From assembly GCA_029834535.1 (NCBI GenBank), contig JAQMWT010000317.1, forward strand, positions 558,001 to 622,000: a stretch of DNA of 64,000 nucleotides. Reading direction: 5' to 3'. Below are positions 1 to 9,090 of this stretch, one piece after another. Positions within the stretch are counted from its first letter, which is position 1. Every line of letters begins with the position of its first letter. The stretch comes from Chrysophaeum taylorii. Its lineage: Eukaryota > Sar > Pelagophyceae > Pelagomonadales > Pelagomonadaceae. A program made the translations under genes and the position numbers. Below the pieces are notes generated by a model. It made no database searches. It was given only the letters and a program-made list of their open reading frames with translations, and was not told the DNA's origin.

Positions 1-1
1 T

Positions 2-230
2 CGTCTAGAAGAAGCGCACGCCGGCGACGAGGACCCGATGCGCGCGCTCGAGGACGATCGCAAGGCTGATCGTCTGCGCCACGTCGCAAAGCGCGACAAA
101 CGTTTAGAAGAAGCGCACGCCGGCGACGAGGACGCGATGCGCGCGCTCGAGGACGAACGCGAGAGTGATCGTCTGCGCCACGCCGTATGTCGCAAGAGTC
201 GCAGGGAAGCTAAACGAGCTCGTCGTAGTC
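2..230 (+). CDS. 3' part of a gene with 33-residue charged tandem repeats (partial)
   Basis: The open frame enters from the left edge. It holds two head-to-tail copies of a 99-bp (33-residue) unit, starting at bases 2 and 101. Each unit reads R-L-E-E-A-H-A-G-D-E-D-x-M then R-A-L-E-D-(D/E)-R and ends K-R-D-K or similar. The two units differ at only a few bases, so the array is recent or homogenised, and it probably continues to the left. The composition (E, D, R, K, A) suggests a charged helical or coiled repeat. After the second unit the frame becomes basic (KRARRSHQQ). It then runs into a C/T tract at about 245-290 that looks like an intron end or 3' UTR, so the true end is uncertain. No family was recognised and no function is proposed. 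Confidence 0.5.
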
Positions 231-350
231 ACCAGCAGCACTCCTCCCCCCCCCACCCCCTTTCTAACTTTTTTTTTTCCCCCAACCAAAGCCCGGCCCT
301 AATCTCACCAACGAGAAATAAGTCGTCGTCGTCGTCGACATGGAGGGGAG

Positions 351-1100
351 ATGACGAGGCGGCGGCCGAGTGCGCAATGCGCTCGACGATCGCGCAAGGG
401 AGGCACGCTCGAGAGGTGGCCATCCTCCTCGAGTCGCGACTGGACCCTCGTGGCGCTATCGTCGGTGGGTCTGGCGTTGTGCGCGGCGCAGTTGTGGCCT
501 GGGCCCGCGGCGCCCCCCCGAAGGTCCTGCAAACCGTCTCGCGAGGCGCGCAGACGTCGGAACGAGGGCCCCGCGTGGTACGTCGGATGCTTCAGCAGCG
601 AAAGCTGGTTTGGGGGCAGGATATCGCAGTCGGGGGGGGCGTACTTTGGACCGACAGTTTTTCAAGCCGCCGAGCGCGGTCACAGGTACGTTGCTGTCGC
701 AAGGCGCGACTTTGACGGCCCCTCCTTTCACTTTGATCACCTCACCACGGACGTCCGCGCCTTTCCCGACGGCGACCTCTGGGGAGGCGGCTGCGACAAC
801 GCTTGCGCCGACGACGCCGCCCGAAAATGCGGCTGCGCGGACATCGACTGCGCCAAACAACAGGCCACTCTCGCCCACCCCCGCCGCTGGGCAGTCTACG
901 AAGTCAATCTCTCGTGGGTGCGCTCGGCGCCCGCGCTCGACCCGTTAGGCATCGTCCACGACGACGACGACGTTGGGCCAACACCCGAGCCAGACCCGCC
1001 GGCGTGCGACCACGTCTGGGACCAACGCTGCGAGCAGCACGCGGAGGACCTCCTCTATCGGACCGCGAGATCCGCCTACTGGGACCACCTCGGCTTTTGA
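351..1100 (+). CDS. Small Cys-rich type II membrane or secreted protein, unknown function
   Basis: This frame encodes 249 residues. A basic N-terminus (residues 1-28) precedes one hydrophobic stretch at about 31-52 (WTLVALSSVGLALCAAQLW), which fits a signal anchor or uncleaved signal peptide. The rest (about 75-200) would be lumenal or extracellular. It begins WYVGCF and has a cluster of cysteines around 148-168 (GGGCDN.CADD..RKCGCADIDC), followed by RRWAVYEV. The WYVGCF start recalls WSC-type carbohydrate-binding modules, but the remaining spacing does not convince me. The C-terminus has two more cysteines and ends W-D-H-L-G-F. The start was chosen because it is the first ATG before the hydrophobic segment. 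It sits about 450 bp upstream of the Ariadne gene on the same strand. Confidence 0.55.
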   Translation: MTRRRPSAQCARRSRKGGTLERWPSSSSRDWTLVALSSVGLALCAAQLWPGPAAPPRRSCKPSREARRRRNEGPAWYVGCFSSESWFGGRISQSGGAYFGPTVFQAAERGHRYVAVARRDFDGPSFHFDHLTTDVRAFPDGDLWGGGCDNACADDAARKCGCADIDCAKQQATLAHPRRWAVYEVNLSWVRSAPALDPLGIVHDDDDVGPTPEPDPPACDHVWDQRCEQHAEDLLYRTARSAYWDHLGF

Positions 1101-1558
1101 GGAGGGACGACGTCGGAACGAGCTGGGGCAACACTTCTCTCTCCCCGGAGATGACGACCTTCTTCTGTCCCCGGGAGAGGAGAGGAGAGGAAAGAGGGAG
1201 CTCTTTCTCTCGCTTTCGCCGGCCTGCCGCGCCGGGGACCCAATGACAACAACAACAACAACAACCTATTTTTAATTTTTGTTGCTTCGTCGACGCGCGA
1301 ACCGCGTCACACGATGTGTGACACAGTGCGTCCTGGGAGGTCGTAAAAGGATTTTGGCTACATACTACATACTGGAAGCTTGAGTATTCTGAAAACTTGG
1401 GGGAGAGTCGGGGAGGCGAGGAACCGCGGGGTGTTCCGCGCGTTTAGGTCTTGTTTAGGTCTTGAAGGCCTTCCTGTCGGCTTCCGAGGAGGAAGAGTTG
1501 TTCTCATCGTCGACGCCGTGCGCTTTGGAGTTGGTCACGGATATCGTACGTAGCGACG
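1101..1558. other. Intergenic region, presumed 3' UTR plus Ariadne promoter
   Basis: No gene is seen here. There is an (ACA)n run at about 1244-1266, followed by the AT-richest part of the spacer. GC content rises again towards 1400-1558. No recognisable core promoter element was identified. Confidence 0.5.
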
Positions 1559-3169
1559 ATGTCCGAGGAGGAGGAGGACGAGAACTACGTGTACTCGGAC
1601 GAAGATGAGCTGGAATTGGAAGAGGAGGAGGAGGAAGTGTACGCGCCCCCCTCCCACGGTCGGGCCTCGGAGGAGGGGGCGTCGTCGCGCGGGAGCACCG
1701 AGTCGGCCGCGATGGGTGGAAAGCGGCTCCAGGACGGGACGTACACGTTGATCGAGCGGAGCGAGGTAGAAGCGGCTATGCTGGCCAAGGCGAGGGAGGT
1801 GTCGGAGCTTCTCGAGGTGTCGGCGTCGTGCGCCGAAGTGTTGCTGCGGTACACGGGGTGGTCGTCGGAGCGGCTGATGGAGCAGTTTTTGGCGGATCCG
1901 GAAAAGGTATCGTCCCGGTGCGGCGTCGACAAGTGGACGGGCGGCTGCGAGGGGTCGACGGCGTCGTCTCTGGACTCTGACGTCGCGCTGCCCCCCGCGC
2001 CGAGCGGGGGTCTGACGTGTCGGATCTGCTTCTTGGAGGTGCCCGCCTCGGAGGCGCTGACGGCGCCCTGCGGCCACTCGTTCTGCGGCGAGTGCTACGA
2101 GGGTTACTTAGCCAACAAGATCGACGAGGGGTCGAGCTGCGTGCACGCGACTTGTCCCGAGGACAAGTGCACGACGCTCGTTCCGCCCAAGCTCTGGCAG
2201 CGCGCCTTGTCGGGTATTCCCGACAAGCTTGCCAAGTACAAGACGTTCCGCATCGACAACTTTATCACCTTTAGCAAGGAACTTCGGTGGTGTCCGGCAC
2301 CAAACTGCGGCAAGGTGGTGCGCGCGGGCGCGTGCGTCGCGTCCGTCAAGTGCGCCCCCGGGGGTTGCGGGTTTTCGTTTTGCATGAAGTGCGGCGAGGA
2401 GGCCCACCAGCCCGCGTCCTGCGAGCTCGTCCAGCAGTGGGCCGAGAAGTGCCAGAACGAGAGCGAGACGGCCAACTGGATCCTCGCGAACACGAAACGG
2501 TGCCCCAAGTGCCAGACGCGCATCGAGAAGAACCAGGGGTGCAATCACATGAGCTGTTCGCAGTGCAAGCACGAGTTTTGCTGGATGTGCATGGGAGATT
2601 GGTCGGAGCACGGGGCCTCGACGGGCGGTTACTACAAGTGCAACAAGTTTGATCCGCTCAAGGCGACCGACGAGGAGAGCGATTCGGCGCGAGCCAAGCG
2701 CGAGCTCGACCGCTACCTCCACTACTACAAACGATACCACGGCCACGACCAGGCCCAAAAATTTGCCGTCAAGCAACTCGAGGCCACAGAAAAACGAATG
2801 GTCGAGCTCCAGGAGTCGACCCACGGCTCGTGGATCGACGTCCAGTTCCTCAAGACGGCTAACGAGATGGTCATCGACTGCCGCCGCGCCCTAAAGTCCA
2901 CCTATATCTTTGGCTACTACCTCGACCCCTCGGCCACCAAGCAGCGCGAGCTCTTCGAAAATCTCCAGGAGCACCTCGAGCGCTTCACCGAGACCCTCTC
3001 GGAGATGACCGAGCAGCCCCTCGAGACGATGGATCGCACCGAAGTCGTTAACATCACGCGCGTCACCGAGAGTTTCCTCCACAACCTCATCAGCGGCGCC
3101 GAGAGCGGCCTCGACGTCGTTCCCGACGCCAAAGACCCGACCACCAAGCCCACAGTCGCCGCCTCATAG
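1559..3169 (+). CDS. Ariadne-type RBR E3 ubiquitin ligase
   Basis: This intronless frame encodes 536 residues, close to the usual length of Ariadne proteins (about 500-560). The order is an acidic N-terminus (1-30) and a UBA-like helical region (about 65-115). RING1 starts at C154-R-I-C and includes CGHSFCGECYEGYL. The IBR lies at about 225-290 (C-A-P-G-G-C-G-F-S-F-C-M-K-C-G). RING2 at 315-344 reads CPKC, GCNHMSC, C-K-H-E-F-C-W-M-C. The long helical Ariadne domain (about 360-510) contains YLHYYKRYHGHDQAQKFA. The RBR catalytic cysteine is C328 in G-C-N-H, matching the thioester-forming residue of HHARI and Parkin. The protein takes ubiquitin from an E2 through this cysteine, and Ariadne enzymes often work with neddylated cullins. 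The start is the first ATG in an open acidic frame, and the C-terminus is complete. Confidence 0.95.
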   Translation: MSEEEEDENYVYSDEDELELEEEEEEVYAPPSHGRASEEGASSRGSTESAAMGGKRLQDGTYTLIERSEVEAAMLAKAREVSELLEVSASCAEVLLRYTGWSSERLMEQFLADPEKVSSRCGVDKWTGGCEGSTASSLDSDVALPPAPSGGLTCRICFLEVPASEALTAPCGHSFCGECYEGYLANKIDEGSSCVHATCPEDKCTTLVPPKLWQRALSGIPDKLAKYKTFRIDNFITFSKELRWCPAPNCGKVVRAGACVASVKCAPGGCGFSFCMKCGEEAHQPASCELVQQWAEKCQNESETANWILANTKRCPKCQTRIEKNQGCNHMSCSQCKHEFCWMCMGDWSEHGASTGGYYKCNKFDPLKATDEESDSARAKRELDRYLHYYKRYHGHDQAQKFAVKQLEATEKRMVELQESTHGSWIDVQFLKTANEMVIDCRRALKSTYIFGYYLDPSATKQRELFENLQEHLERFTETLSEMTEQPLETMDRTEVVNITRVTESFLHNLISGAESGLDVVPDAKDPTTKPTVAAS

Positions 3170-3977
3170 ATCAATCATCAGCATCAGCATCAGCATCAGC
3201 ATCCCCCCCCCCTTTTACTTCTTTGAGCTCGACCAACGCGCCTCGCGTCGGACGAGAGATGCGGACACACGTCTTCTGTATTTTCCTCTTTTCGCCGCGG
3301 CCGCCGCTCGCATCACATCGTCGTCGTTTTTTTTTGTGTCGGACTTGGCGAGGTGTATTACCTTCTCCCTCCTCCCTCTTCTTCTTCTTCTTCTTCGTTT
3401 TGTCGTCCTCCTCGGGTACCCCGCTTTGGATCGAGACAAAGACGCGCGGATCGGCCGCGACTACGAAGACGGCGCGCTGAGAGGGAGAGAGCGAGAGGCG
3501 CGACTCCGCCCGTCCGTCCGTGGTGCCGGATCCCGCCGGTACTTTGATTGTGCTCGTTGTCGCGCACCCCCCCTCGTTTGAAGAAGAAGAAGAAGAAGAA
3601 GAAGAAGAAGAAGACGACGTGTCCTCATCTCCCTGCCCCTCCCGAGATCGCGGCGGTCTCCCCCCCCATATCCCTCAATGCCCGCCCCTGTGAAGGAGAA
3701 GGAGAAACGTGCACATACGTCTGCTTCATACCATCATACTAATACTGCCCCAGACCGCGCCGGTCTAGAACTGCTTCACGACTGGGGCCGGACGACTGGG
3801 GCCGGCCGGCCGTCCGACCCCAGTCTCGCAGCAACGGCCCGCAGTGAAAGAAAGAAAGAAAGCAGATGATGAAGATTGCCAGGAGGAGGAGGAGGAGGAG
3901 TGGATGCAAGCGGCGGAGTTGAGAGGCAGGGTCGTCGGATGGCCAGGGAGGAGGAGGGGACCTGCGCGACATCAAAC
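3170..3977. other. Low-complexity intergenic region
   Basis: No convincing gene is present. The region contains a CAGCAT/ATCAGC run (3175-3201), a (CTT)n run at about 3378-3396, an (AAG)n run at about 3580-3614 and several homopolymer C tracts. The tail (about 3876-3977) is open in the frame of the next gene but probably forms its 5' UTR. Confidence 0.45.
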
Positions 3978-5210
3978 ATGGCGAGCAGCCGGTGCGGCGA
4001 GGAGGAGGAGCCATTCTTGATGCGGACGCCGCCGACCTCGGTGGCGGGGTGGATCGGGCCGGTGTTGCTCTACTTGACGGTGAGCGAGGCGATGCGACTC
4101 GAGCGGACGAGCGTCGCGTGGCGGCGATGGCTCGCGGGCGCGGACGAGGTGTGGCGAGCTCTGGCGGCGACCTGCGGCGTATTCGTCGAGGCCCGAGGTC
4201 CTCTCGCGCGGTATTTCGAGGTCGCGAGCTGGCGACGGGTGTGCTGCGAGCTGGTGGGGCGCGTGTCTTTGGAGGTCGGGGCCCTCGAGGCGCGGCCGCG
4301 CGCATCCTCCTCCGAAGAGCTCGGGAAGGGCACCATCGTCGAGCTCGCCGACGGGAGTTACGGCGAAATCGTGCGTCCGCTCCGCGCGGGTCGCAACGGA
4401 AAAACCGTCGAAGAGTACACTATCCGGAGCAGCTCTTTGAACGGCGGGCTCTACACGGTGTCGGCGCGGAACGTGCGGTTCGCGCCGACGCCCAGGACGC
4501 CGCGCTGGTGGCGCGCCGTCGCGACCCTCGAAGTCGAGGACCAAGCCGCGCGAGACTTCTGCTGCGGAGTATCTTTTCGATTCTGGCGTGCCGAGGCCGG
4601 GGGAGTTTTTACTTTTGCGGCCGCGCGGGCGACCCCTGTCCACTATCGCCGCGACCAGACCTGGGCCTGGTCCCCCGATCGCGTCAACTGGATGCCGTGC
4701 ACCACCTTTTACCCGGTCGGCGCGCGATGGCGCGCGCACTCGCTCGTCGAGCCCAACAGACAGATTGCGAGGTTCCTCGACCGATATCAACCCACGCCCC
4801 CGGACTTTTGTCTCGCCGAGACGACGGCCTCCGTCGTTGTCTCGACCCGGGCGAGATCGCGCTCGCGACGACTCGACGACGATCTCGCCGCGCGATCAGC
4901 GCGAAGGGCCGTCGCGCCCGACGCCCACGGGGGTATCCTCGCCCTCGCGAACACCCACGTCCACGTCGTCCACGCCCCCTTTGAAAGACCCACCCATCTG
5001 CTCCATGTCGAGCCCTCCACCATCGCCGACCACCCGGGAGGTTGGATCAACTCCACCGACGGCGGCTCTACCTGGGCCCTCGGCCACGGGGGCCTCCTCT
5101 CCGACCCGACCGCCGTCGTCGACGACCAGGTCGTCGCCCCCGACCACAACAACGAACCCCCCCATCACCCCCCCCCCATCGACGACGACGATGATGATGG
5201 CATCGGCTGA
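3978..5210 (+). CDS. F-box-like domain protein, unknown substrate
   Basis: The preferred start is the ATG at 3978 (context AAACATGG), giving 410 residues. An in-frame ATG at 3876 would add 34 low-complexity residues. Residues about 15-70 look like a divergent F-box: a short amphipathic start (WIGPVLLYLTVSEAMRLERTS), then AWRRWLAGADEVWRALAATCG. The middle (about 105-170) contains a small beta-rich segment (GTIVELADGSYGEIVRPL, then YTIRSSSLNGGLYTV) reminiscent of an SH3/Tudor-like or KOW fold. The rest has no family I know. The C-terminus is acidic and proline/histidine-rich. If it is an F-box protein it would bridge substrates to an SCF ligase; the neighbouring Ariadne gene on the same strand also acts in ubiquitin transfer, but the link is only positional. 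Confidence 0.6.
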   Translation: MASSRCGEEEEPFLMRTPPTSVAGWIGPVLLYLTVSEAMRLERTSVAWRRWLAGADEVWRALAATCGVFVEARGPLARYFEVASWRRVCCELVGRVSLEVGALEARPRASSSEELGKGTIVELADGSYGEIVRPLRAGRNGKTVEEYTIRSSSLNGGLYTVSARNVRFAPTPRTPRWWRAVATLEVEDQAARDFCCGVSFRFWRAEAGGVFTFAAARATPVHYRRDQTWAWSPDRVNWMPCTTFYPVGARWRAHSLVEPNRQIARFLDRYQPTPPDFCLAETTASVVVSTRARSRSRRLDDDLAARSARRAVAPDAHGGILALANTHVHVVHAPFERPTHLLHVEPSTIADHPGGWINSTDGGSTWALGHGGLLSDPTAVVDDQVVAPDHNNEPPHHPPPIDDDDDDGIG

Positions 5211-5547
5211 CGGACGGGCGGACTGGCTGTGCCCTGCTGATCTGACCCCCCCCCCCTTCCCCGCTTAGTAGACGATGATGACATCGGCGGACAAAACAAA
5301 CAAACGCCTCCTCTGCCCGCCAGCCAGAGCGTTCTCTACACGACGACGTCGACGACGGTGTTGCCGCGCCGCCGCTCTACTCTGCTCTGGCAGGGACTCT
5401 GCCCTGCGCACTCAAAGATGCCGACCGATGCCCCCCTTCCTCCTCGTCGAGGTTAAACACACTTGACGTCCAGCCTATTCTTTGCTTTGCCCCCCTCCCC
5501 TCAAAAAAGGGAGGGGAGCGTTGTTGGTTTTCAAAGGTAACGGTGTG
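5211..5547. other. Intergenic region
   Basis: No gene is seen. The region has C-tracts and a GATGATGAC run after the F-box-like gene, and an A/G-rich stretch just before the next start. Confidence 0.4.
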
Positions 5548-6639
5548 ATGATGGAAGCCCGACAACGGGTGCGGCGGGCGTCGGCGGAGACGCGGGACTA
5601 CGCCTTCGACGACCTAACCGAGCATTGGTCCAAGGGGGCGCGTCTGCCACTGGGCCGGCTGGATTCAAACTCGCGGTGCGCCCCCGTCGCGGAAGACCCA
5701 AGCGAATTCTTCAAGGAGCTCGGGAACCTCAAGGAGGAGAGCTCGGGGATGAGCCCGTGGCGCCGGGCCTTCGCGGAGCGCGCCAAGCGCCAGGTCAATA
5801 TCCTCGACGAGCTCGCAACCCCGAGCAAGGAGGAGGAGGAGATGGAGCAGGACGACGAGTCTCCGCCGCCGCCGTCGACGAGCCCTCCCGCGTCGCCGCA
5901 GCTCGAGGAGCTCGCGCGGCTGCGGCTCGCTCTCGAGGCGGCGGAGGCCGCGATGGCGGCAAAAGAACGGGATCGCACCGAGGAGCGGGATCGTCTCGAA
6001 GCGACCCTGCGCGCGCTCGGCGACCGCGTCGTCGCCGCGCAGCGAGAACGAGACTCGAGCGTCTCCAAGGCCGCACGCGAGGCGGCCAATGCCGCGCAGG
6101 CCCGCGTCGCCCACGCTGCCTCCTTCGAGGCCCTTCGCCAGGAATGCCTCCACCAACTTTCCCGCAGTCGCGACCGCATGCGCCTCGACTTCGAAGACGC
6201 CCGCAACGACCTCGTCGACAAGGCCCAGCGCCAGTTCGCCCAGGCCCGCGACGAGTACAAAAAGCTCGCCAAAGACGCCCGCGTGCGCGACCTCAAGCTC
6301 GCCGACGCCGACCGCGACCGCGCAGACCTCGTCTCGCGTCTCGCGCGCTCCGCCGACGACCTCGGCGCCGCGCGCACCCAGCTTGCCACCATGCAGGCCG
6401 ACCTCCACCAGGCCGATCGCGACAACGCCGACCTCAAGAGGCACCTCGACGCGGCCAAGAACGACGTCAAATCTCTCCAGACCGAAATCGCCGAGCTTCG
6501 CTGCATCAGCAACGAGCTCATCGACATCGCCGAAGCCAAGCTTCCCGCCGAGACGGCCCCCACTTCCGTCCCCCACGATCCGCGCTCTACACGCCTCCTC
6601 CTCGAAACCCCCGCCGCCGTCCGTTCTCTCAAGCTCTAG
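5548..6639 (+). CDS. Long coiled-coil protein
   Basis: Two adjacent ATGs (5548 and 5551) open a 363-residue protein. Residues 1-110 are polar and contain conserved-looking aromatic/acidic motifs (RDYAFDDLTEHWSKG, SPWRRAFAERAKRQVNILDELATP). An acidic and proline-rich linker follows (about 110-135). From about 140 to 345 the sequence is continuous coiled coil, with heptads rich in A, L, R, E and D and no prolines (for example LRLALEAAEAAMAAKERDR and LVDKAQRQFAQARDEYKKL). The C-terminus is short and basic (TRLLLETPAAVRSLKL). There is no motor head or other domain. It could be a centrosomal, basal-body or cytoskeletal scaffold, but only the coiled coil is supported. Upstream in-frame codons to 5482 are probably 5' UTR. 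Confidence 0.7.
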   Translation: MMEARQRVRRASAETRDYAFDDLTEHWSKGARLPLGRLDSNSRCAPVAEDPSEFFKELGNLKEESSGMSPWRRAFAERAKRQVNILDELATPSKEEEEMEQDDESPPPPSTSPPASPQLEELARLRLALEAAEAAMAAKERDRTEERDRLEATLRALGDRVVAAQRERDSSVSKAAREAANAAQARVAHAASFEALRQECLHQLSRSRDRMRLDFEDARNDLVDKAQRQFAQARDEYKKLAKDARVRDLKLADADRDRADLVSRLARSADDLGAARTQLATMQADLHQADRDNADLKRHLDAAKNDVKSLQTEIAELRCISNELIDIAEAKLPAETAPTSVPHDPRSTRLLLETPAAVRSLKL

Positions 6640-6912
6640 AACCGACCGGCGTCGACCGACGTCGACGACCCCCCCCTCAGGGTTGTGCGTTTACTCAAAA
6701 CTTTGTTACATCACGCACTTTTTGAATAAAGGAATATATACGTAAAGTAAAGATCGGGCATTAAACAACGGGGTGTCGCGTAAAGTAAAGTAAAGGCCTG
6801 CTCGGGCTGAAAATATAGTTTGCCGCATCGATGCGGCTCCAGTGCCAACCTCGTGCCTTACACAACTATGTCAAGAGCAACTGGGATAAGTTTTGATGGT
6901 CATTTTGGTAGA

Positions 6913-7737
6913 TCAATCGTCGTCGTCGTCTTCTTCGAAGTTTTCTTCATTGAGGGGGATGATCTCAGACTTGAACTTCTTGCGGATGTGGCCGTACTTG
7001 TTTCGAGCCCACTTTGTAAAATCCCTGTTCATGCGCAGGGTCGGTCACAAGCATGTCCAGCTCATCGTCGCTCCGCTCAGGAGGGTGTTGCCCTCGGTCA
7101 TAACGATGTTGGCAGCTGAGATGATGCGCTCGCAGAAGCTCTCAGCAGGCAGCGCGCCGATATTGTTGCCCTTCGAACCTCGTGCCACGTCCGGAAGGAG
7201 GCCGTGCTCCTGGTTACCTTCGATTCGCGTGTAGAGCACGCCGACGTCGAGCATCATCAGGGCCAAGAGCTTGGGGATTCTGGAGGCTTTGGAGAAATCC
7301 GAGAGGTCGTCAGGAAACTCCTCGGGCCAATCGATGCTGCGAGCATACTGGACCCTGTTCACGAAGACGCGTTCGAACTCCACATTGAAGTCCGGCATCG
7401 CCCCCTCCGAATTCCCAGTTTGCTGCTGCTGCTGCTGCTGCTCCTCGGGCTGAGGAATTGACGCTGCCCTCCTTTCTTTTTGGGTTGTCGCCGTACTGGT
7501 CCTTGAAGACAATGGCGTTGCCGTCCTCCTCCTCACCGTCGTAATCAGCATCACCCTCGCTCTCATCCTCCACGCACGCCACCGGAGGCGACTGCTCCGC
7601 GTCGGCCGGCCTGGCCGTCGCATGCGGGGTCCGTAACGCAGACATCGTCTAGAGGCTTGGCCCAGATATCGATCTTGGTCGACTTGGGTGACGTACCGGA
7701 CAGACTTGGTAATGTAATAAAAGTTTGACTTTACCAT
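6913..7737 (-). mobile_element. hAT-family transposase remnant (C-terminal part)
   Basis: Read on the minus strand, the frame carries a polyQ run followed by a segment typical of the C-terminal dimerisation region of hAT transposases. It reads LSDFSKASRIPKLLALMMLD, then IGALPAESFCERIISAANIV and MTEGNTLLS. The frame ends early at 7045. The natural continuation (SDDELDMLV, then MNRDFTKWARNKYGHIRKKF and an acidic tail) is found downstream at about 7044-6913 after frame changes, so the gene is decayed. The N-terminal half is not recognisable. The short motif GTAAAGTAAAGAT occurs at about 6743 and about 7753 in the same orientation, on both sides of the remnant. These may mark element edges, but they are direct rather than inverted repeats. 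Confidence 0.7.
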
Positions 7738-8000
7738 TGCTTTGGGACGACAGTAAAGTAAAGATTAAGTAATGCAAAACAGATAAAGTAAATTAATCAG
7801 GTAAAATTTTTAACTAACGCTTCTTGAGTAAATGCACAACCCTCCCCCCCTGACCCCCCCTTACTTTGGCGGTACAGAGAGTCCTCTTCGAAGATTTTCG
7901 AGATTATCAGTCTTGGAACTTTCACCTCCCGAATCCATAGATTATGGGCGCCGCCGCGCGCTTGCCCGTGTATCACGTGTCGCGAAAAAGGCGCGCGACG

Positions 8001-9090
8001 ATGCGGTTGATCGCCAGGGGCTGCTGTGTCGCCGCGGTCGGGTGCCTGACGCTATGGGTGGCGCGGCGGCGGCCTCGCACGGTTGGCACAACAACAACAA
8101 CAACGCCGCGCGGGTTCTTCTTATTGCCGCGTATCCAGAGCTACTGCAGCGCGCCCTTGTCGAGCGGGCGCGAGGGGCTCGCGAAGGGCGAGTTGTGGGG
8201 GGGTGAGCGCGCCAACGAGCGATCCGGAGCTGCCGCGACGGCGCCTCTGCGCGGCGGGCCGAAAGCGCTTGGGCCCGGCCCAACCCGCGGGCGAGGCCGG
8301 GCTCTGGACGCGGCGGGCGGGCCTGGGACGCTTGAGGAGCACGGGCCCCGGCGCGACGCGCGGATCTACCGCGCGCGGCCTCGACGGCCGCGGTCGACAG
8401 ATTACCAGCGCACGCGCGCCTCGGCGGCCGCCTTTCTCACGGGCTTCACCGGCACGCCTCCCGCGTCAATCGAGTCGCGGAGCGTTTCCGAGCCCATGTT
8501 GGGCGTCGACGAGGGCGGCATCGCGTGCGATCGCGCCGCTCGGCTCGCCGCCGCGCAGCGCGACGCGTTCGTGCCCGCGGCGAACCTGACGCCCTTTTGG
8601 CCCAACGACGACCTCAGCAGCGGCGTCACGCGCGTCGCCGACGCCGTCTACAGCCGCGCCTGCGAGAAACAAGAGCCGTCGTGCGCTTCTGGCCGCTGCC
8701 TCGACGACCCCGAGCTGGTCGCGACTCGCGCCGACCGCCGCCCAACGAGGACGACGGCGGCGCGCGCGACGCGACGATCCGCGCCCGCGTCGACGGGCTC
8801 CGAATCGCCGCCCGCCACCTGGCTCACGGCCCGTCGTCGCGCCCCTCGCGGCCGCCCTCGGCTTTTTCGACTGCCGTTGGCCGCCCCTCGCCTCCCGCAT
8901 CGTCTTTGAGCTCTGGCAAAAAAACGAGGTCCGCATCCTCTACAACGGCATCGACGTCACTTCCAAGGTCCCCGGGTGCGACGCGACCCGCTGCCCCCTC
9001 CCCGTCTTGTCGGCGGCGGTCGACGCCCTCATCGCCCCCGCCCACGGTTTGGAGGCAGCCTGTGATCGCCACCAAACAGAAATAAGATGA
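8001..9090 (+). pseudogene. Histidine acid phosphatase (clade 2) gene, frame broken
   Basis: Three consecutive frames together resemble a clade-2 histidine acid phosphatase. Around 8385-8440 the residues STDYQRTRASAAAFLTGF match the conserved Y-x-R-T segment. At about 8640-8700, ADAVYSRACEKQEP fits the middle. At about 8785-8832, another frame gives GLRIAARHLAHGP, and from 8833 a third frame gives GFFDCRWPPLASRIVFELW, then VRILYNGIDVTSKVPGC and CPLPVL, the typical C-terminus. The catalytic R-H-G-x-R-x-P motif is not found. A plausible signal peptide (MRLIARGCCVAAVGCL) starts at 8001. At least two frame changes with no splice sites near them make a pseudogene, or an assembly with indels, the best reading. 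The last frame ends at 9090, overlapping the next gene's start by 4 bases. Confidence 0.65.

Noticed and set aside
6743-7765. Terminal inverted repeats of the hAT remnant
   Set aside because: The shared GTAAAGTAAAGAT motif is in direct orientation and low in complexity.
7944-8000. Catalytic RHG motif of the phosphatase in VYHVSRKRRAT
   Set aside because: Only S-R is shared, and it precedes the signal peptide, so the position is wrong.
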